A stretch of DNA of 64,000 bases from the NCBI GenBank assembly GCA_964445815.1, contig CAYULW010000002.1, positions 310,001 through 374,000 of the forward strand, given 5' to 3'. Under the pieces are notes generated by a model that saw nothing but the letters and a program-made list of their open reading frames with translations, made no database searches and was not told the origin of the DNA. Shown piece after piece: positions 15,938-24,428 of this stretch. Positions within the stretch are counted from its first letter, which is position 1. Each line of letters starts with the position of its first letter. The position numbers were made by a program, and so were the translations under genes. The DNA is from CAYULW01 sp964445815. GTDB lineage: Bacteria; Bacteroidota; Bacteroidia; Flavobacteriales_E; Vicingaceae.

Positions 15938-16747
15938 TCAACTGATCATATCATCCCGCCCTTTTACGGTGTTTAGGATGTGTTCTAAAGCTTGAATTCG
16001 GGCATCGGTCTTACGATCCGCATTGATGATGACCCAGGGAGATTCGTCTGTATTGGTCAATTCAAACATCTTTTCCTTGTACACGGTATATTTATCCCAC
16101 AGCTCCTGAGCCTTACGATCTACATCAGTCATTTTCCACTTTTTAAGCGGGTGGGCTTCAATGTCTTTAAAGCGGTGTTCTTGCTCTCTTTTGGAAATGG
16201 AAAAGTAGAGTTTGATGAGATAGGTGTTGGACTCAATAATCATGCGTTCAAAGTCATTGACCTGCCCCATGAATATTTCATACTCTCTTTCTGTACAAAA
16301 GCCATTAACCGGTTCTACAACAGCTCTGTTGTACCACGAGCGGTCAAAAAAGACAATTTCTCCCGGAGCAGGCAATTTGTTGACATAACGTTGAAAATAC
16401 CATTGGCCTTTTTCATTGCTATCGGGTTTGGGTAAGGCGACTGTTCTGTAATGTCGGGGATTGATGTGGGCTGTGATTCGCCGAATGGCTCCTCCTTTTC
16501 CCGCCGAGTCTCTACCTTCAAACAAGACCACCAGTTTTTTCCCATTGTTAATGATCCAATTTTGCATTTCAATGAGCTCGGCTTGCAATTCCCGGATTCT
16601 TAACTCGTACTTGGTCATTCTCAAGGCTTTCTCTACATTGGTTTTTTTGTAGAAAAATAGCTGTCTGAGACCGACTTTACTATTGAGTAAGTCAATGTCT
16701 TCTTGCGTGAAATTTTCCAGAAGGGTAGGTTCTTTTTTCTTTTCCAT
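15938..16747 (-). CDS. ppk2: Polyphosphate kinase 2 (PPK2), paralogue 1
   Basis: At 269 residues this is a one-domain PPK2. Walker A is LFEGRDSAGKGGAIRR (residues about 71-86), Walker B FFDRSWYNRAVVEPV (about 133-147), and the lid region follows (HPLKKWKMTDVD). PPK2 enzymes move phosphate between polyphosphate and nucleoside di- or monophosphates. It begins 3 bases after the stop of a second PPK2 gene, so the two form a tandem operon. The Walker B region is nearly identical to its paralogue at DNA level over about 70 bases. Which nucleotide each prefers cannot be read from sequence. Confidence 0.93.
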   Translation of the reverse strand: MEKKKEPTLLENFTQEDIDLLNSKVGLRQLFFYKKTNVEKALRMTKYELRIRELQAELIEMQNWIINNGKKLVVLFEGRDSAGKGGAIRRITAHINPRHYRTVALPKPDSNEKGQWYFQRYVNKLPAPGEIVFFDRSWYNRAVVEPVNGFCTEREYEIFMGQVNDFERMIIESNTYLIKLYFSISKREQEHRFKDIEAHPLKKWKMTDVDRKAQELWDKYTVYKEKMFELTNTDESPWVIINADRKTDARIQALEHILNTVKGRDDMIS

Positions 16748-16750
16748 AGT

Positions 16751-17614
16751 CTAAATGTCGATTTGTTCTACACTTCTATAATAACGCATAATGACATTGG
16801 GATCCGGTAGAGTGCTTACTCTTTTGCTGTCAGTTGAACTGCTGTATTGAAATTGCGACAAAACGTGTCGGATGCTTTCCAAACGGGCAATGCGCTTGTT
16901 GTTGGTTTTCACGATGATCCAGGGACTAAAATTGGAGTGCGTTCGCGAAAACATCTGCTCTTTGTAATGCGTGTAGCTGTCCCATAAGCGTTGCCCTTCC
17001 ATATCGACCTCACTAAATTTCCATTTTTTAAGCGGGTTGTTCATGCGCGACTCGAAACGTCTTTTTTGTTCTTCCTTGGAAATGGAAAACCAAAATTTGA
17101 TCAAGACCACACCATCTTCATAAAGCATGTGCTCAAATCCGGGTACCTGCACCATAAACTGTCGGTATTCGGCATCGGAACAAAAGCCCATTACCGGTTC
17201 TACAACAGCTCTGTTGTACCATGAACGGTCAAAGAAGACAATTTCTCCGGGATTGGGCAGTTCTTTGATGTAACGTCTGAAGAACCATTGTCCTTTTTCA
17301 ACTTCTGTGGGTTTAGATAAAGCAACCACACGCATGGAACGGGGATTCAAATGCTCTGTAAAGCGTTTGATGGATCCGCCTTTGCCTGCTGCATCACGTC
17401 CTTCGAATAAAACGGCGACTCTTAATTTGTTTTTGGCAACGAATTGCTGTAGGTCTACCAACTCGGCCTGAAGCAGACGCAATTCTTCTTCATAGCGTAA
17501 ATTGCGGATGGTTTTTTTGATGTTAATGCCCTTTTCATTGGCCAGCCTGATCAAATCTTTGCGCCGTTTGACGTTTTGTAAATCCTCTAGGGTATATGAA
17601 CTTTTAATACTCAC
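16751..17614 (-). CDS. ppk2: Polyphosphate kinase 2 (PPK2), paralogue 2
   Basis: It carries the same motifs as its neighbour: LFEGRDAAGKGGSIKR and FFDRSWYNRAVVEPV, then KKWKFSEVDMEGQRLW. The frame is open back to a GTG at 17635, but that codon lies inside the terminator stem of the CBS gene (17626-17656). I therefore place the start at the next GTG, 17614-17612, giving about 287 residues beginning VSIKSSYTLEDL. A C-terminal extension beyond the kinase (residues about 265-287) distinguishes it from paralogue 1. Two PPK2s in tandem suggest division of labour, for example ADP versus AMP phosphorylation. Confidence 0.9.
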   Translation of the reverse strand: MSIKSSYTLEDLQNVKRRKDLIRLANEKGINIKKTIRNLRYEEELRLLQAELVDLQQFVAKNKLRVAVLFEGRDAAGKGGSIKRFTEHLNPRSMRVVALSKPTEVEKGQWFFRRYIKELPNPGEIVFFDRSWYNRAVVEPVMGFCSDAEYRQFMVQVPGFEHMLYEDGVVLIKFWFSISKEEQKRRFESRMNNPLKKWKFSEVDMEGQRLWDSYTHYKEQMFSRTHSNFSPWIIVKTNNKRIARLESIRHVLSQFQYSSSTDSKRVSTLPDPNVIMRYYRSVEQIDI

Positions 17615-17625
17615 AGCTTTGGAAT

Positions 17626-17656
17626 AAAAAACCACGAGCCCATGTTTGGCCCGTGG
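17626..17656 (-). terminator. Terminator after the CBS-domain gene
   Basis: On the minus strand CCACGGGCC and GGCTCGTGG form a 9-bp stem (one G-U) with a 7-base loop, followed by TTTTTT. It separates the CBS gene from the PPK2 pair. Confidence 0.85.
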
Positions 17657-17678
17657 AATTTCTAAATGTACTATTTAT

Positions 17679-18092
17679 TTAAAACTCTTCAATCATGAAT
17701 TTCATTAAATCTCTGCTGGTAACGATGCCTACCACTTTGTTTTCTGAAACAACGGGTAGGGCATGAAATTCATTGGTGCTCAAAATTTCAGCAGCTTCTT
17801 TAATGGTGTCTTCAGGTTGAAGCGATTGCACAGACTTGGTCATGACTTGCTCTATGCTCAGACCGTCAAATACCTGTGTTTTTACGCTCTCATCTCCATA
17901 TTCACTAATAAAACTGATGCGATCCAAATCAGATTTACTGATCATGCCTATCAGTTCTTCTCCTGACACTACGGGAAGGTGATGAATGTTGTTTTCTTTT
18001 AACAAGGCATCTACTTCTTTTAGGCTATGCGTATGATTAGCCGTTAGAATATCGCTTGTCATGATTTTACTGATCGGGGTTCTCTTTTTCAT
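17679..18092 (-). CDS. Two-CBS-domain protein
   Basis: The 137 residues are two CBS motifs in tandem, about 8-60 (ILTANHTHSLKEVDALL, then HHLPVVSGEELIGMISKSDL) and 75-133 (VQSLQPEDTIKEAAEILS, then HALPVVSENKVVGIVTSRDL). CBS pairs bind adenine nucleotides and sense energy state. There is no attached enzyme domain, so it probably acts as a stand-alone sensor. It ends at a strong terminator and starts 34 bases after the stress-protein gene. Confidence 0.93.
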   Translation of the reverse strand: MKKRTPISKIMTSDILTANHTHSLKEVDALLKENNIHHLPVVSGEELIGMISKSDLDRISFISEYGDESVKTQVFDGLSIEQVMTKSVQSLQPEDTIKEAAEILSTNEFHALPVVSENKVVGIVTSRDLMKFMIEEF

Positions 18093-18126
18093 ATTTTTAA
18101 GATATAGTAATTATTACAATTGAATT

Positions 18127-18930
18127 TTATTCGGGGATAACTAAGACCGGAAGTTTGGCGTGCATTACCATTTTTCGGCTGTCACTTTGATTGAACAATC
18201 TTTCCCAGAAAGATTGTTTGTGCCTGATCATACACAACACACCAGTTTCATTTTGCACCACTTCTTTTAAGCCTTCTTCTAAGCTAATGCCCATTTGTTC
18301 TTCTGAGCTAAAGTCTAAGCCCTCAAAAAGTGTTTTTACTGCATTCCAGTTTTTAATTTCTTCATCCGGTTCGCTATACACATGCAAAGCTTTGACCGGA
18401 AGATTAAACCATTTTCCAAACTTTCGGACAAGCAGTCCTGCCACATCTGCAATGGGATTGCCATCATAGGTAAAAATGAATTGATTCATGGGAATGTCCA
18501 GATAATGGAAGGGGATGACAAACAAGGGTACTTTTAAACCACTGACTAAACTCACGGTATTGCTGCCGACCAAAACCTCTTTAATGCCGGAAGCTCCTTT
18601 AGTTCCCATAATGATGCAATCGGCCTTGTACTGCATAGCAACGGCGTTGCATTGTGTTTCAAAGTCTCCTTGTAAAACCTTATCAACGATATCTAAGGGA
18701 TGCTCACTAAAGTGTGCATTCACTTTTTGGATGAAGGTTTTCATTTCTGACTCTGATTGACGTTTCAACTCCTCCAATAAATAAAAAGTACCGCTTGCTG
18801 CACCTGCCGGTATTTGATAGACATTCACAAAGATGAATTGTGTTTCATCGCTTTTCAAATACTTAACTGCAAATTCTAAGGCTTTAAATGCATCTTCAGA
18901 AAAATCAGTTGGAAATACAATTGTTTTCAT
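18127..18930 (-). CDS. Universal stress protein, two UspA domains
   Basis: The 267-residue protein holds two UspA-like halves. The first (residues 1-145) opens with KTIVFPTDFSEDAFKALEFA and carries the ATP-binding glycine motif GTKGASGIKEVLVGSNT. The second (about 146-267) starts with NQFIFTYDGNPIADVA but has lost the glycine motif, so only one nucleotide site is likely. Proteins of this kind are induced by stress and low oxygen. Its place next to CBS, PPK2 and NDH-2 genes fits an energy-stress group. Confidence 0.92.
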   Translation of the reverse strand: MKTIVFPTDFSEDAFKALEFAVKYLKSDETQFIFVNVYQIPAGAASGTFYLLEELKRQSESEMKTFIQKVNAHFSEHPLDIVDKVLQGDFETQCNAVAMQYKADCIIMGTKGASGIKEVLVGSNTVSLVSGLKVPLFVIPFHYLDIPMNQFIFTYDGNPIADVAGLLVRKFGKWFNLPVKALHVYSEPDEEIKNWNAVKTLFEGLDFSSEEQMGISLEEGLKEVVQNETGVLCMIRHKQSFWERLFNQSDSRKMVMHAKLPVLVIPE

Positions 18931-19066
18931 GTTGTATTGTTTTATTCAAATATCAACAATCATCATTCGTCTTGAAATGATAATTGTCAGTTTTTAATTA
19001 AAAAACGAAAAAAGAGAAGAGCGGTGAATTGAACATTAAGAGAAGGTTAAATACTTTATTAAGTAA

Positions 19067-19128
19067 AGAAAACCACCCCCAATGAAACGAAACTTCAGCA
19101 TAATATAAAAATCAGAGGGTGGTTTTCT
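19067..19128 (-). terminator. Terminator-like long-loop inverted repeat after the CRD-domain gene
   Basis: The arms 19067-19078 (AGAAAACCACCC) and 19117-19128 are perfect 12-bp complements with a 38-base loop. One arm overlaps the stop codon of the minus-strand gene. The lower arm ends in TTTTCT on the minus strand. The large loop makes it less certain than the other terminators. Confidence 0.55.
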
Positions 19129-20155
19129 AAAAATCATTAATAATGTCTAATACCGGAATGGCTAAGCTTATGATTTCAACCGCATTTACTGAACTTGGTG
19201 ATCTTAACTTAAATTGATAAAAGTTCACCTTGTTCTCTTTAACAATGATCTTATTTTCTTTAAAGCTTTTTATATCAGAATGTTCTATGACTATGTTGTA
19301 AGGTCCTTGATGCCTGCACTTTATTTGAAAAAAACCATTTGCGTTACTGATCGTTTGAGCAATCATCTCGCCTTGATCATATAGACTTACAAGAGCATTT
19401 TCAATCAACTGTCCGTTTTTTAAGCTGAGTTTTCCATATAACCAAAAGCCTTCTCGCCTAAAGTTATGTTTGACCATGGCTTCATCTTCTTCTTTATGAT
19501 TACTTTCTGGATTACTTTTCGCATAAAGCTTTGATATTCTAAAATGTAATTTTTGAGATTGTTTTACATATATCATAACATAAATGCTCTGATACTTTTT
19601 AAATTGACGTCTTCTGTTTAAGTTCGACAACCATGTAATCTCTTCTTTAACTGCTTTTTTCTTATTGTCTTCAAGAAGTATTGCTTGCCTAACCTTTTCA
19701 ATATCTTCATTGGCTTTTCTAATGATCTCAAGTCGATCTCTCAATTTATTGCCGTTTAGCAAACTTTGATAATGAGCCTTTAAAATGGCTTCTTCTTCCT
19801 TTAGATTTAAAGAAAATTCATAAATGGTATCTAATCGCGTTAGTAGGTTTTCTATTTGTTGAATGATTTCAATATTCTTTAGTTTTTGTGGAGAAACATT
19901 TATAGATTGAATGGAACGTACAATAATTTCATCTGTAAGAGATTCAAAACTATTTGAGACAAATGAGGGAGCTATAGAATCAAATTGCAAAATGTATTTA
20001 GCAGGAGGTAAACTATCTTCGATTTGATAATAAAACCAGCTTTCATACTCCTTAATTTCAGAGTGATAGACGTGATAAGCCGGTTTAATTGTATCAATTT
20101 GAGAGTAGCAGAGATTGGACAGTAATAGAACCAGAAATAGAATTGCATTTTTCAT
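19127..20155 (-). CDS. Exported protein with C-terminal carboxypeptidase-regulatory-like domain
   Basis: A signal peptide (MKNAILFLVLLLSNLCYS) is followed by an unrecognised region with a helical, probably coiled-coil stretch at about residues 90-165 (charged heptads such as LKEEEAILKAHYQSLL). The C-terminal part (GKLSLKNGQLIENALVSLYD, then ANGFFQIKCRHQGPYNIVIE) is a beta-sandwich of the carboxypeptidase-regulatory/CarboxypepD_reg type, common on Bacteroidota surface proteins. Function is unknown. It has its own terminator and 36 bases to the next gene. Confidence 0.7.
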   Translation of the reverse strand: MKNAILFLVLLLSNLCYSQIDTIKPAYHVYHSEIKEYESWFYYQIEDSLPPAKYILQFDSIAPSFVSNSFESLTDEIIVRSIQSINVSPQKLKNIEIIQQIENLLTRLDTIYEFSLNLKEEEAILKAHYQSLLNGNKLRDRLEIIRKANEDIEKVRQAILLEDNKKKAVKEEITWLSNLNRRRQFKKYQSIYVMIYVKQSQKLHFRISKLYAKSNPESNHKEEDEAMVKHNFRREGFWLYGKLSLKNGQLIENALVSLYDQGEMIAQTISNANGFFQIKCRHQGPYNIVIEHSDIKSFKENKIIVKENKVNFYQFKLRSPSSVNAVEIISLAIPVLDIINDF

Positions 20156-20191
20156 GGTCTATTAATTTATGTGTCTAACTAATAGACAGAC

Positions 20192-20872
20192 TTAGTTCTC
20201 TTTTCGTCTACTTCTTAAGTATCGGAAGATAAAAATTACATTGGCTAAAAGTGGGATAATCGGTAGTAAGAATACAATACCCAGCCCCATAATCTGAATA
20301 AATTTTTGATCGCTTAACAGATCAAATGACTTAAAAGTCAGAATGATCAGAAATGGAACGCTCAGAGTAATTGTTCCGGTTTTAACCCAAAACACTGGAG
20401 TTTCTTTTAATGTAGAAATGAATTGCGGTGCATAATGGTTATTATTAGAAAACAAGATGGAAATCCACTTAGGATAATCCCAAACCAATAGGTAAAGAGT
20501 TCCAATAAACATTAATGTTGCAATTAATGGTGTTAACGTACCGATGGTTGAGAGTGTAAAAACCATTATATTCCCAATAATAGGAAGAAAAATGAATGCA
20601 CCAAGAATAGCAAATCGCTGTGTGATCAGTAATACAGCGGCAATGACTTGCATCCAACCAATGAACTCGTAATAGAAGCCGGTGGCATAAAGTGCATCCA
20701 GATACTCAAAAAAAGCACCCTCTTGTCCCGGATTGGCAAAAGGGTGGCTTAGGATTTTCTTTAGTCCCGATGGGATAAACCCAAAACCAATCAAGAATCT
20801 AAGATTGATGGTAAATAGCTCTAACCAGAGGTTGCTTCTAAGTTTTAAGAACAGATGTTCAAAAGAGGTCAT
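20192..20872 (-). CDS. DoxX-like integral membrane protein
   Basis: The start of the DoxX-like domain is seen in RFLIGFGFIPSGLKKILSHPF, followed by five further hydrophobic segments, including FIGWMQVIAAVLLIT, FAILGAFIFLPIIGNIM and VWVKTG-flanked helices near 165-215. DoxX-type proteins are four-helix inner-membrane proteins linked to redox or quinone chemistry; this one (226 residues) has extra C-terminal helices. It overlaps the next gene upstream by 14 bases, so the two are co-transcribed. Confidence 0.75.
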   Translation of the reverse strand: MTSFEHLFLKLRSNLWLELFTINLRFLIGFGFIPSGLKKILSHPFANPGQEGAFFEYLDALYATGFYYEFIGWMQVIAAVLLITQRFAILGAFIFLPIIGNIMVFTLSTIGTLTPLIATLMFIGTLYLLVWDYPKWISILFSNNNHYAPQFISTLKETPVFWVKTGTITLSVPFLIILTFKSFDLLSDQKFIQIMGLGIVFLLPIIPLLANVIFIFRYLRSRRKEN

Positions 20873-21140
20873 AAGTTTTAACCATGTATATTGCTGCTAT
20901 CAAGATGCCGATGCAATTGATGAGCATCAACCATCTTTTTCCTGATAAAGGAATCGTTTTGTGCCATCTGAAACTGATGTATGCAACTAAACCAAATAGC
21001 CCAAAAAGAATAACGGGGCCAATCAGAATTGAACAAAATTCACAGTTTTTTTGAAATAGAAGCAGAAGGGCATTATTTAGAAAAAGTAATCCTGAAAAAA
21101 TCAGGTTAACAATTGCGGCATAAAAGAAGATCAGTTTCAT
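20859..21140 (-). CDS. Small three-helix membrane protein
   Basis: Ninety-three residues with hydrophobic segments at about 3-28 (IFFYAAIVNLIFSGLLFL), 40-57 (ILIGPVILFGLFGLVAYI) and 73-88 (LMLINCIGILIAAIYM). There is a C-x-x-C pair (CEFC) at residues 33-36 between the first two helices, which could be redox-active or bind metal. I recognise no family. It overlaps the DoxX-like gene and starts 10 bases after the DUF4407 gene, so it is probably in one operon with both. Confidence 0.65.
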   Translation of the reverse strand: MKLIFFYAAIVNLIFSGLLFLNNALLLLFQKNCEFCSILIGPVILFGLFGLVAYISFRWHKTIPLSGKRWLMLINCIGILIAAIYMVKTYDLF

Positions 21141-21150
21141 TCAGCTAAAT

Positions 21151-22170
21151 TTAGCTGATTTTAGACAAGTTATCATAAGTTTCTTGTAGATAGATAGCTC
21201 TTTTTTCGGGGCTCAAATCTTTAATCAGATCCAAATCATCATTTAATATCTTATCGTATAAACCAAAAGGAGCAAAGGTTTTAAAGATAAAAGGAAGGAT
21301 GTCTACTAAAATAAACAAGCTGATTAGAAACCATTGAGTGATGCTAACAATGGGATATTTTTCTTTTAGTTGGGCAAGAGCCATTTCTCTTTTTAGATAA
21401 TCTTTTGCACTGAAATAAGCGGATATCTTTTCTATTTTTTCTTTTTCAAGAGTGGCAATATTTTGTTGGAGTTGAGCTTGTTTCGTTTTCGTTTCTGCTT
21501 TCAATTCATCCAATTCTTTTTGCAAGAGTTGCAATTGTTTAATTTTTTCCTCTGCCGAAGGTCCTTTGCCCTTTAATCCCGTCGTTAAATTTTTTCCGGC
21601 ATTGTTGAGTACTTCGCCGTCAATTTCCTGTGCAACAATCAGTGCTTGCTGATTTCTTGCCCTTTCTCTTTCAAATACGATACTGTCCCAATAAGCTATT
21701 TTTTGATTTTGTTTCTGAATGTTAAGATTATAATGATTCTCTATCCTTAGCCTTTCATTTTTATCATTTTCTGCTAATTGATCACTTATGCTGCCATTAA
21801 AGTACATCAAAACAAGCGGGTGCGAAATAATAATGCCCAAGATAAAAGCGAAACCAAAACGGAGATAAAAGGCAGGGTTCTCCAGCTCTTTTCGATTGCT
21901 TGTTTTTCTACGATGTGTAGAAACAATAAAGCGATCGAATGAAAAAATGATCAAGGCCCAAATGAATCCACCGACAAAGTGTAACCAATTCCAATCTTTA
22001 ACTTCTTCTATGGTACTTAGGGCAAAGCTCATGGAAATAAAGGCAAGAATAGCAGGGACGAGCACCAGTGTTCCAAAGCCAATGTGTTTATTTCTTTCCG
22101 CTTTAGAGCAATGGTTTAAAATGTCTGTGTCGCTTCCGGCACACCAAAGAAAAAAGTTGCTGATCTTCAT
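21151..22170 (-). CDS. DUF4407 membrane protein
   Basis: The opening MKISNFFLWCAGSDTDIL and the phrase WALIIFSFDRFIVSTHRR are typical of DUF4407 proteins. There are two N-terminal helices (about 32-50 and 62-80), a third near 107-125 (FGFAFILGIIISHPLVL), then a long coiled coil at about 130-260, then a last helix (ITQWFLISLFILVDILPFIF). The family is widespread in Bacteroidota and has no known function. A TAGTTTTG promoter box lies 17 bases before the start (22188-22195). Confidence 0.88.
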   Translation of the reverse strand: MKISNFFLWCAGSDTDILNHCSKAERNKHIGFGTLVLVPAILAFISMSFALSTIEEVKDWNWLHFVGGFIWALIIFSFDRFIVSTHRRKTSNRKELENPAFYLRFGFAFILGIIISHPLVLMYFNGSISDQLAENDKNERLRIENHYNLNIQKQNQKIAYWDSIVFERERARNQQALIVAQEIDGEVLNNAGKNLTTGLKGKGPSAEEKIKQLQLLQKELDELKAETKTKQAQLQQNIATLEKEKIEKISAYFSAKDYLKREMALAQLKEKYPIVSITQWFLISLFILVDILPFIFKTFAPFGLYDKILNDDLDLIKDLSPEKRAIYLQETYDNLSKIS

Positions 22171-22187
22171 GTTATCTGGCTTTCTTT

Positions 22188-22195
22188 CAAAACTA
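22188..22195 (-). promoter_or_regulatory. -7 box TAGTTTTG for the DUF4407 operon
   Basis: An exact TAnnTTTG match on the minus strand, 17 bases before the ATG at 22170. Confidence 0.5.
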
Positions 22196-22236
22196 ATTTA
22201 GATCGGTTTTATTGCCAAAGAGAATGTGACCAGTGG

Positions 22237-23535
22237 TTACTTTTTTAGTTTGAGAAAGTTCTCCCAATAAAGCGTTTTGTTCATTTCAGAAAAATGAATA
22301 ATGTAATACCTGTATTGGTAAGACTGAATTTGACAGAATACAACGATGAGTAATAAAAGACTTAGAAAAGCTTTTTTCTTCCACAATTGCAATTTGTCCA
22401 TTGCAAAGGCGAGTGGAATGCTGAATAAGGGAAGGTATTCTACATAAACTCTTGAAGAAAAGCTTGCTCCGTAATACCACATCCACCATGAAGAGAAGAC
22501 ATAGGTAATGAGTACAAAAAAACCGACCCATATAAGGACTTTGTCTCGTTCATTTTTGTATATAAAATAAAGGCCTAGAAAGGAAATCAGGTATAGGGGA
22601 GTGTAAATGAACAGCCCTTTTCTATAACTGAATAAAATATCGAAGAGATGTGGGTCTCTAAAGTTGAATGTTTCGTACTCATAGGAGTAGGTGAACAGTT
22701 CTCCGGCTCCTAAATAATAGCAAAGGATTTGGATCCCAATCATCATTGTGCCAAGCAAAACACCAGCCACTAGGTTTACCGGGTTTAAGTGTAGCGTATT
22801 TTTAAGGAATGTCTTCGAACCGAAGAAGGGAATGAAAGCAAGAACAAGAACATTAATCGGCCTCACCAGAATGAGCATACTTAATGCAAAGCACAATAAT
22901 AACCATGTTTTGGCTTTTGATTTTATACTTAAAGATTGTGCTGCATATAAGAACATGCAAATCCATGCAAAAGAGTATACGTGAGACATTCCGGGCTCAA
23001 CAATGGTGTAAACGAAAAGGTTGGATCCGAAGAAAATAACCAAACCCAAAATCAATTGGGTAGAGCCGCGAATGGAATAGTTGTTTAGAATTTTAAAAAT
23101 AAAGTGTAGGCCCAAAAGGAAATAGAAGATAGCCGCAACAGTCACTGAGAGTATATGCATTTTTGAATAACCGGAAGTATCCTTATCGGAAATGTAGCTT
23201 ATAAAATGGGAGATTAAGAAGAACGGACTCTGAGAAAGTGCCGTGCCAATAAAGTACTTATTGATATTTCCTTCTTCAAGCCTGACTCTAAATTCTTCGT
23301 AATAAAAACGATAAGGACCTTTGTATGAGCTATCTAAATCGTCAAAGAAATCAAATGCCAGATCTTGATAAATGAATATTGCAGGGTTATATGCGTAGTA
23401 GCCTTTGGCATCACTTTGTAGCGTGTTTTTCCATCGTTCACCACCCCAGTTAATATTACTGCTGATGACAGTAAGCACAATAAAGAACAAGAGAAAGTAT
23501 GCTCTTTTCAAATTGATATTCTGCCAATTAATCAT
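22237..23535 (-). CDS. Polytopic membrane protein, GT-C glycosyltransferase-like
   Basis: The 432-residue protein has about ten membrane helices. Its first extracytoplasmic loop has an acidic site in LQSDAKGYYAYNPAIFIY, where GT-C enzymes keep their catalytic Asp, and NKYFIGTALSQSPFFLISHF follows, as in lipid-linked-sugar glycosyltransferases of Bacteroidota. It likely uses a polyprenyl-phosphate sugar donor on the periplasmic side. It starts the downstream end of an envelope-lipid run (lipid kinase, LTA-synthase-like). Acceptor unknown, and the family call rests on topology more than motifs. Confidence 0.6.
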   Translation of the reverse strand: MINWQNINLKRAYFLLFFIVLTVISSNINWGGERWKNTLQSDAKGYYAYNPAIFIYQDLAFDFFDDLDSSYKGPYRFYYEEFRVRLEEGNINKYFIGTALSQSPFFLISHFISYISDKDTSGYSKMHILSVTVAAIFYFLLGLHFIFKILNNYSIRGSTQLILGLVIFFGSNLFVYTIVEPGMSHVYSFAWICMFLYAAQSLSIKSKAKTWLLLCFALSMLILVRPINVLVLAFIPFFGSKTFLKNTLHLNPVNLVAGVLLGTMMIGIQILCYYLGAGELFTYSYEYETFNFRDPHLFDILFSYRKGLFIYTPLYLISFLGLYFIYKNERDKVLIWVGFFVLITYVFSSWWMWYYGASFSSRVYVEYLPLFSIPLAFAMDKLQLWKKKAFLSLLLLIVVFCQIQSYQYRYYIIHFSEMNKTLYWENFLKLKK

Positions 23536-23558
23536 TGATTAAAATTAATGCTTTAGTG

Positions 23559-24428
23559 CTATTGAATGACTCTTAAGGCTTTATGTAAGATGCCTATTTT
23601 AAGCCCTTCGGTGCATGTTTTTGGCTCACCATCTACGTGATATTGATTAGCAGATTTGATGACCAATTCTTGCCCGCTTAATCGTTCATAGTATTTAGAC
23701 TGTTCTATTTTTTTATTGAATAAGCGCAGTAAGATATCAGGAACTACAGTAGCAGGGAACTTTTTTAAGATTCCGATGTTTAATTTACCATCTTTTATAG
23801 ACGCTGATGGAGCGATCCATGCATTGTTTCCATATTGCCCGGCATTGGCTACAACAATCAGAAAAGCGTCTTTCTCATAGTTTTTGCCATCAACAGTGAT
23901 GCTATAGGTATTATTCTGATAATTCATGAATTCATTCGTACTCACTTGCATGTACGACATAAAACCACGTTTGCCAAACTCCGAAAATTTCTGTGCGACA
24001 TGTGCATCAAAACCAACTCCGCATGTCACTAAAAAAACATCATCATTAACAGTTCCTACATCAATTTTTGAGCGTTTAAAGCGGTTGATTTTTTGCAGGG
24101 CCTTATTAATGTCCATCGGGATTTTAAGATGCCTTGCTAATCCGTTGCCTGACCCTGAGGGCAGAATACCTAAAGCGGTTTTAGTGTTGAGCAATGATTG
24201 GCCTACTTCATTTAGAGAGCCATCACCTCCGACCACTACAACCGCATTTTTCTTTTGTTCTACGGCCTGCTTTGCTAAATCTGTGGCATGTCCTGCATGT
24301 TTTGTAAATTGTATGTCGTATTTGATATGAGACCTAAGATTGGATTTAATGGCATCAATAACCACTTGCTTATCGCCACTACCTGAAATGGGATTGATGA
24401 GTATCGATATCTCTCTTGTTTTACTCAT
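23559..24428 (-). CDS. Diacylglycerol/sphingosine kinase-like lipid kinase (YegS/BmrU family)
   Basis: The nucleotide-binding VVVGGDGSLNEVGQSLL (GGDG at residues 67-70) and LGILPSGSGNGLARHLKIP are the family's signatures, and INPISGSGDK is the first glycine loop. Members phosphorylate lipid hydroxyls such as diacylglycerol, using ATP, at the inner membrane. It overlaps the LTA-synthase-like gene by 8 bases, so recycling of diacylglycerol made by a phosphoglycerol transferase is a natural, though inferred, role. Confidence 0.92.
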   Translation of the reverse strand: MSKTREISILINPISGSGDKQVVIDAIKSNLRSHIKYDIQFTKHAGHATDLAKQAVEQKKNAVVVVGGDGSLNEVGQSLLNTKTALGILPSGSGNGLARHLKIPMDINKALQKINRFKRSKIDVGTVNDDVFLVTCGVGFDAHVAQKFSEFGKRGFMSYMQVSTNEFMNYQNNTYSITVDGKNYEKDAFLIVVANAGQYGNNAWIAPSASIKDGKLNIGILKKFPATVVPDILLRLFNKKIEQSKYYERLSGQELVIKSANQYHVDGEPKTCTEGLKIGILHKALRVIQ

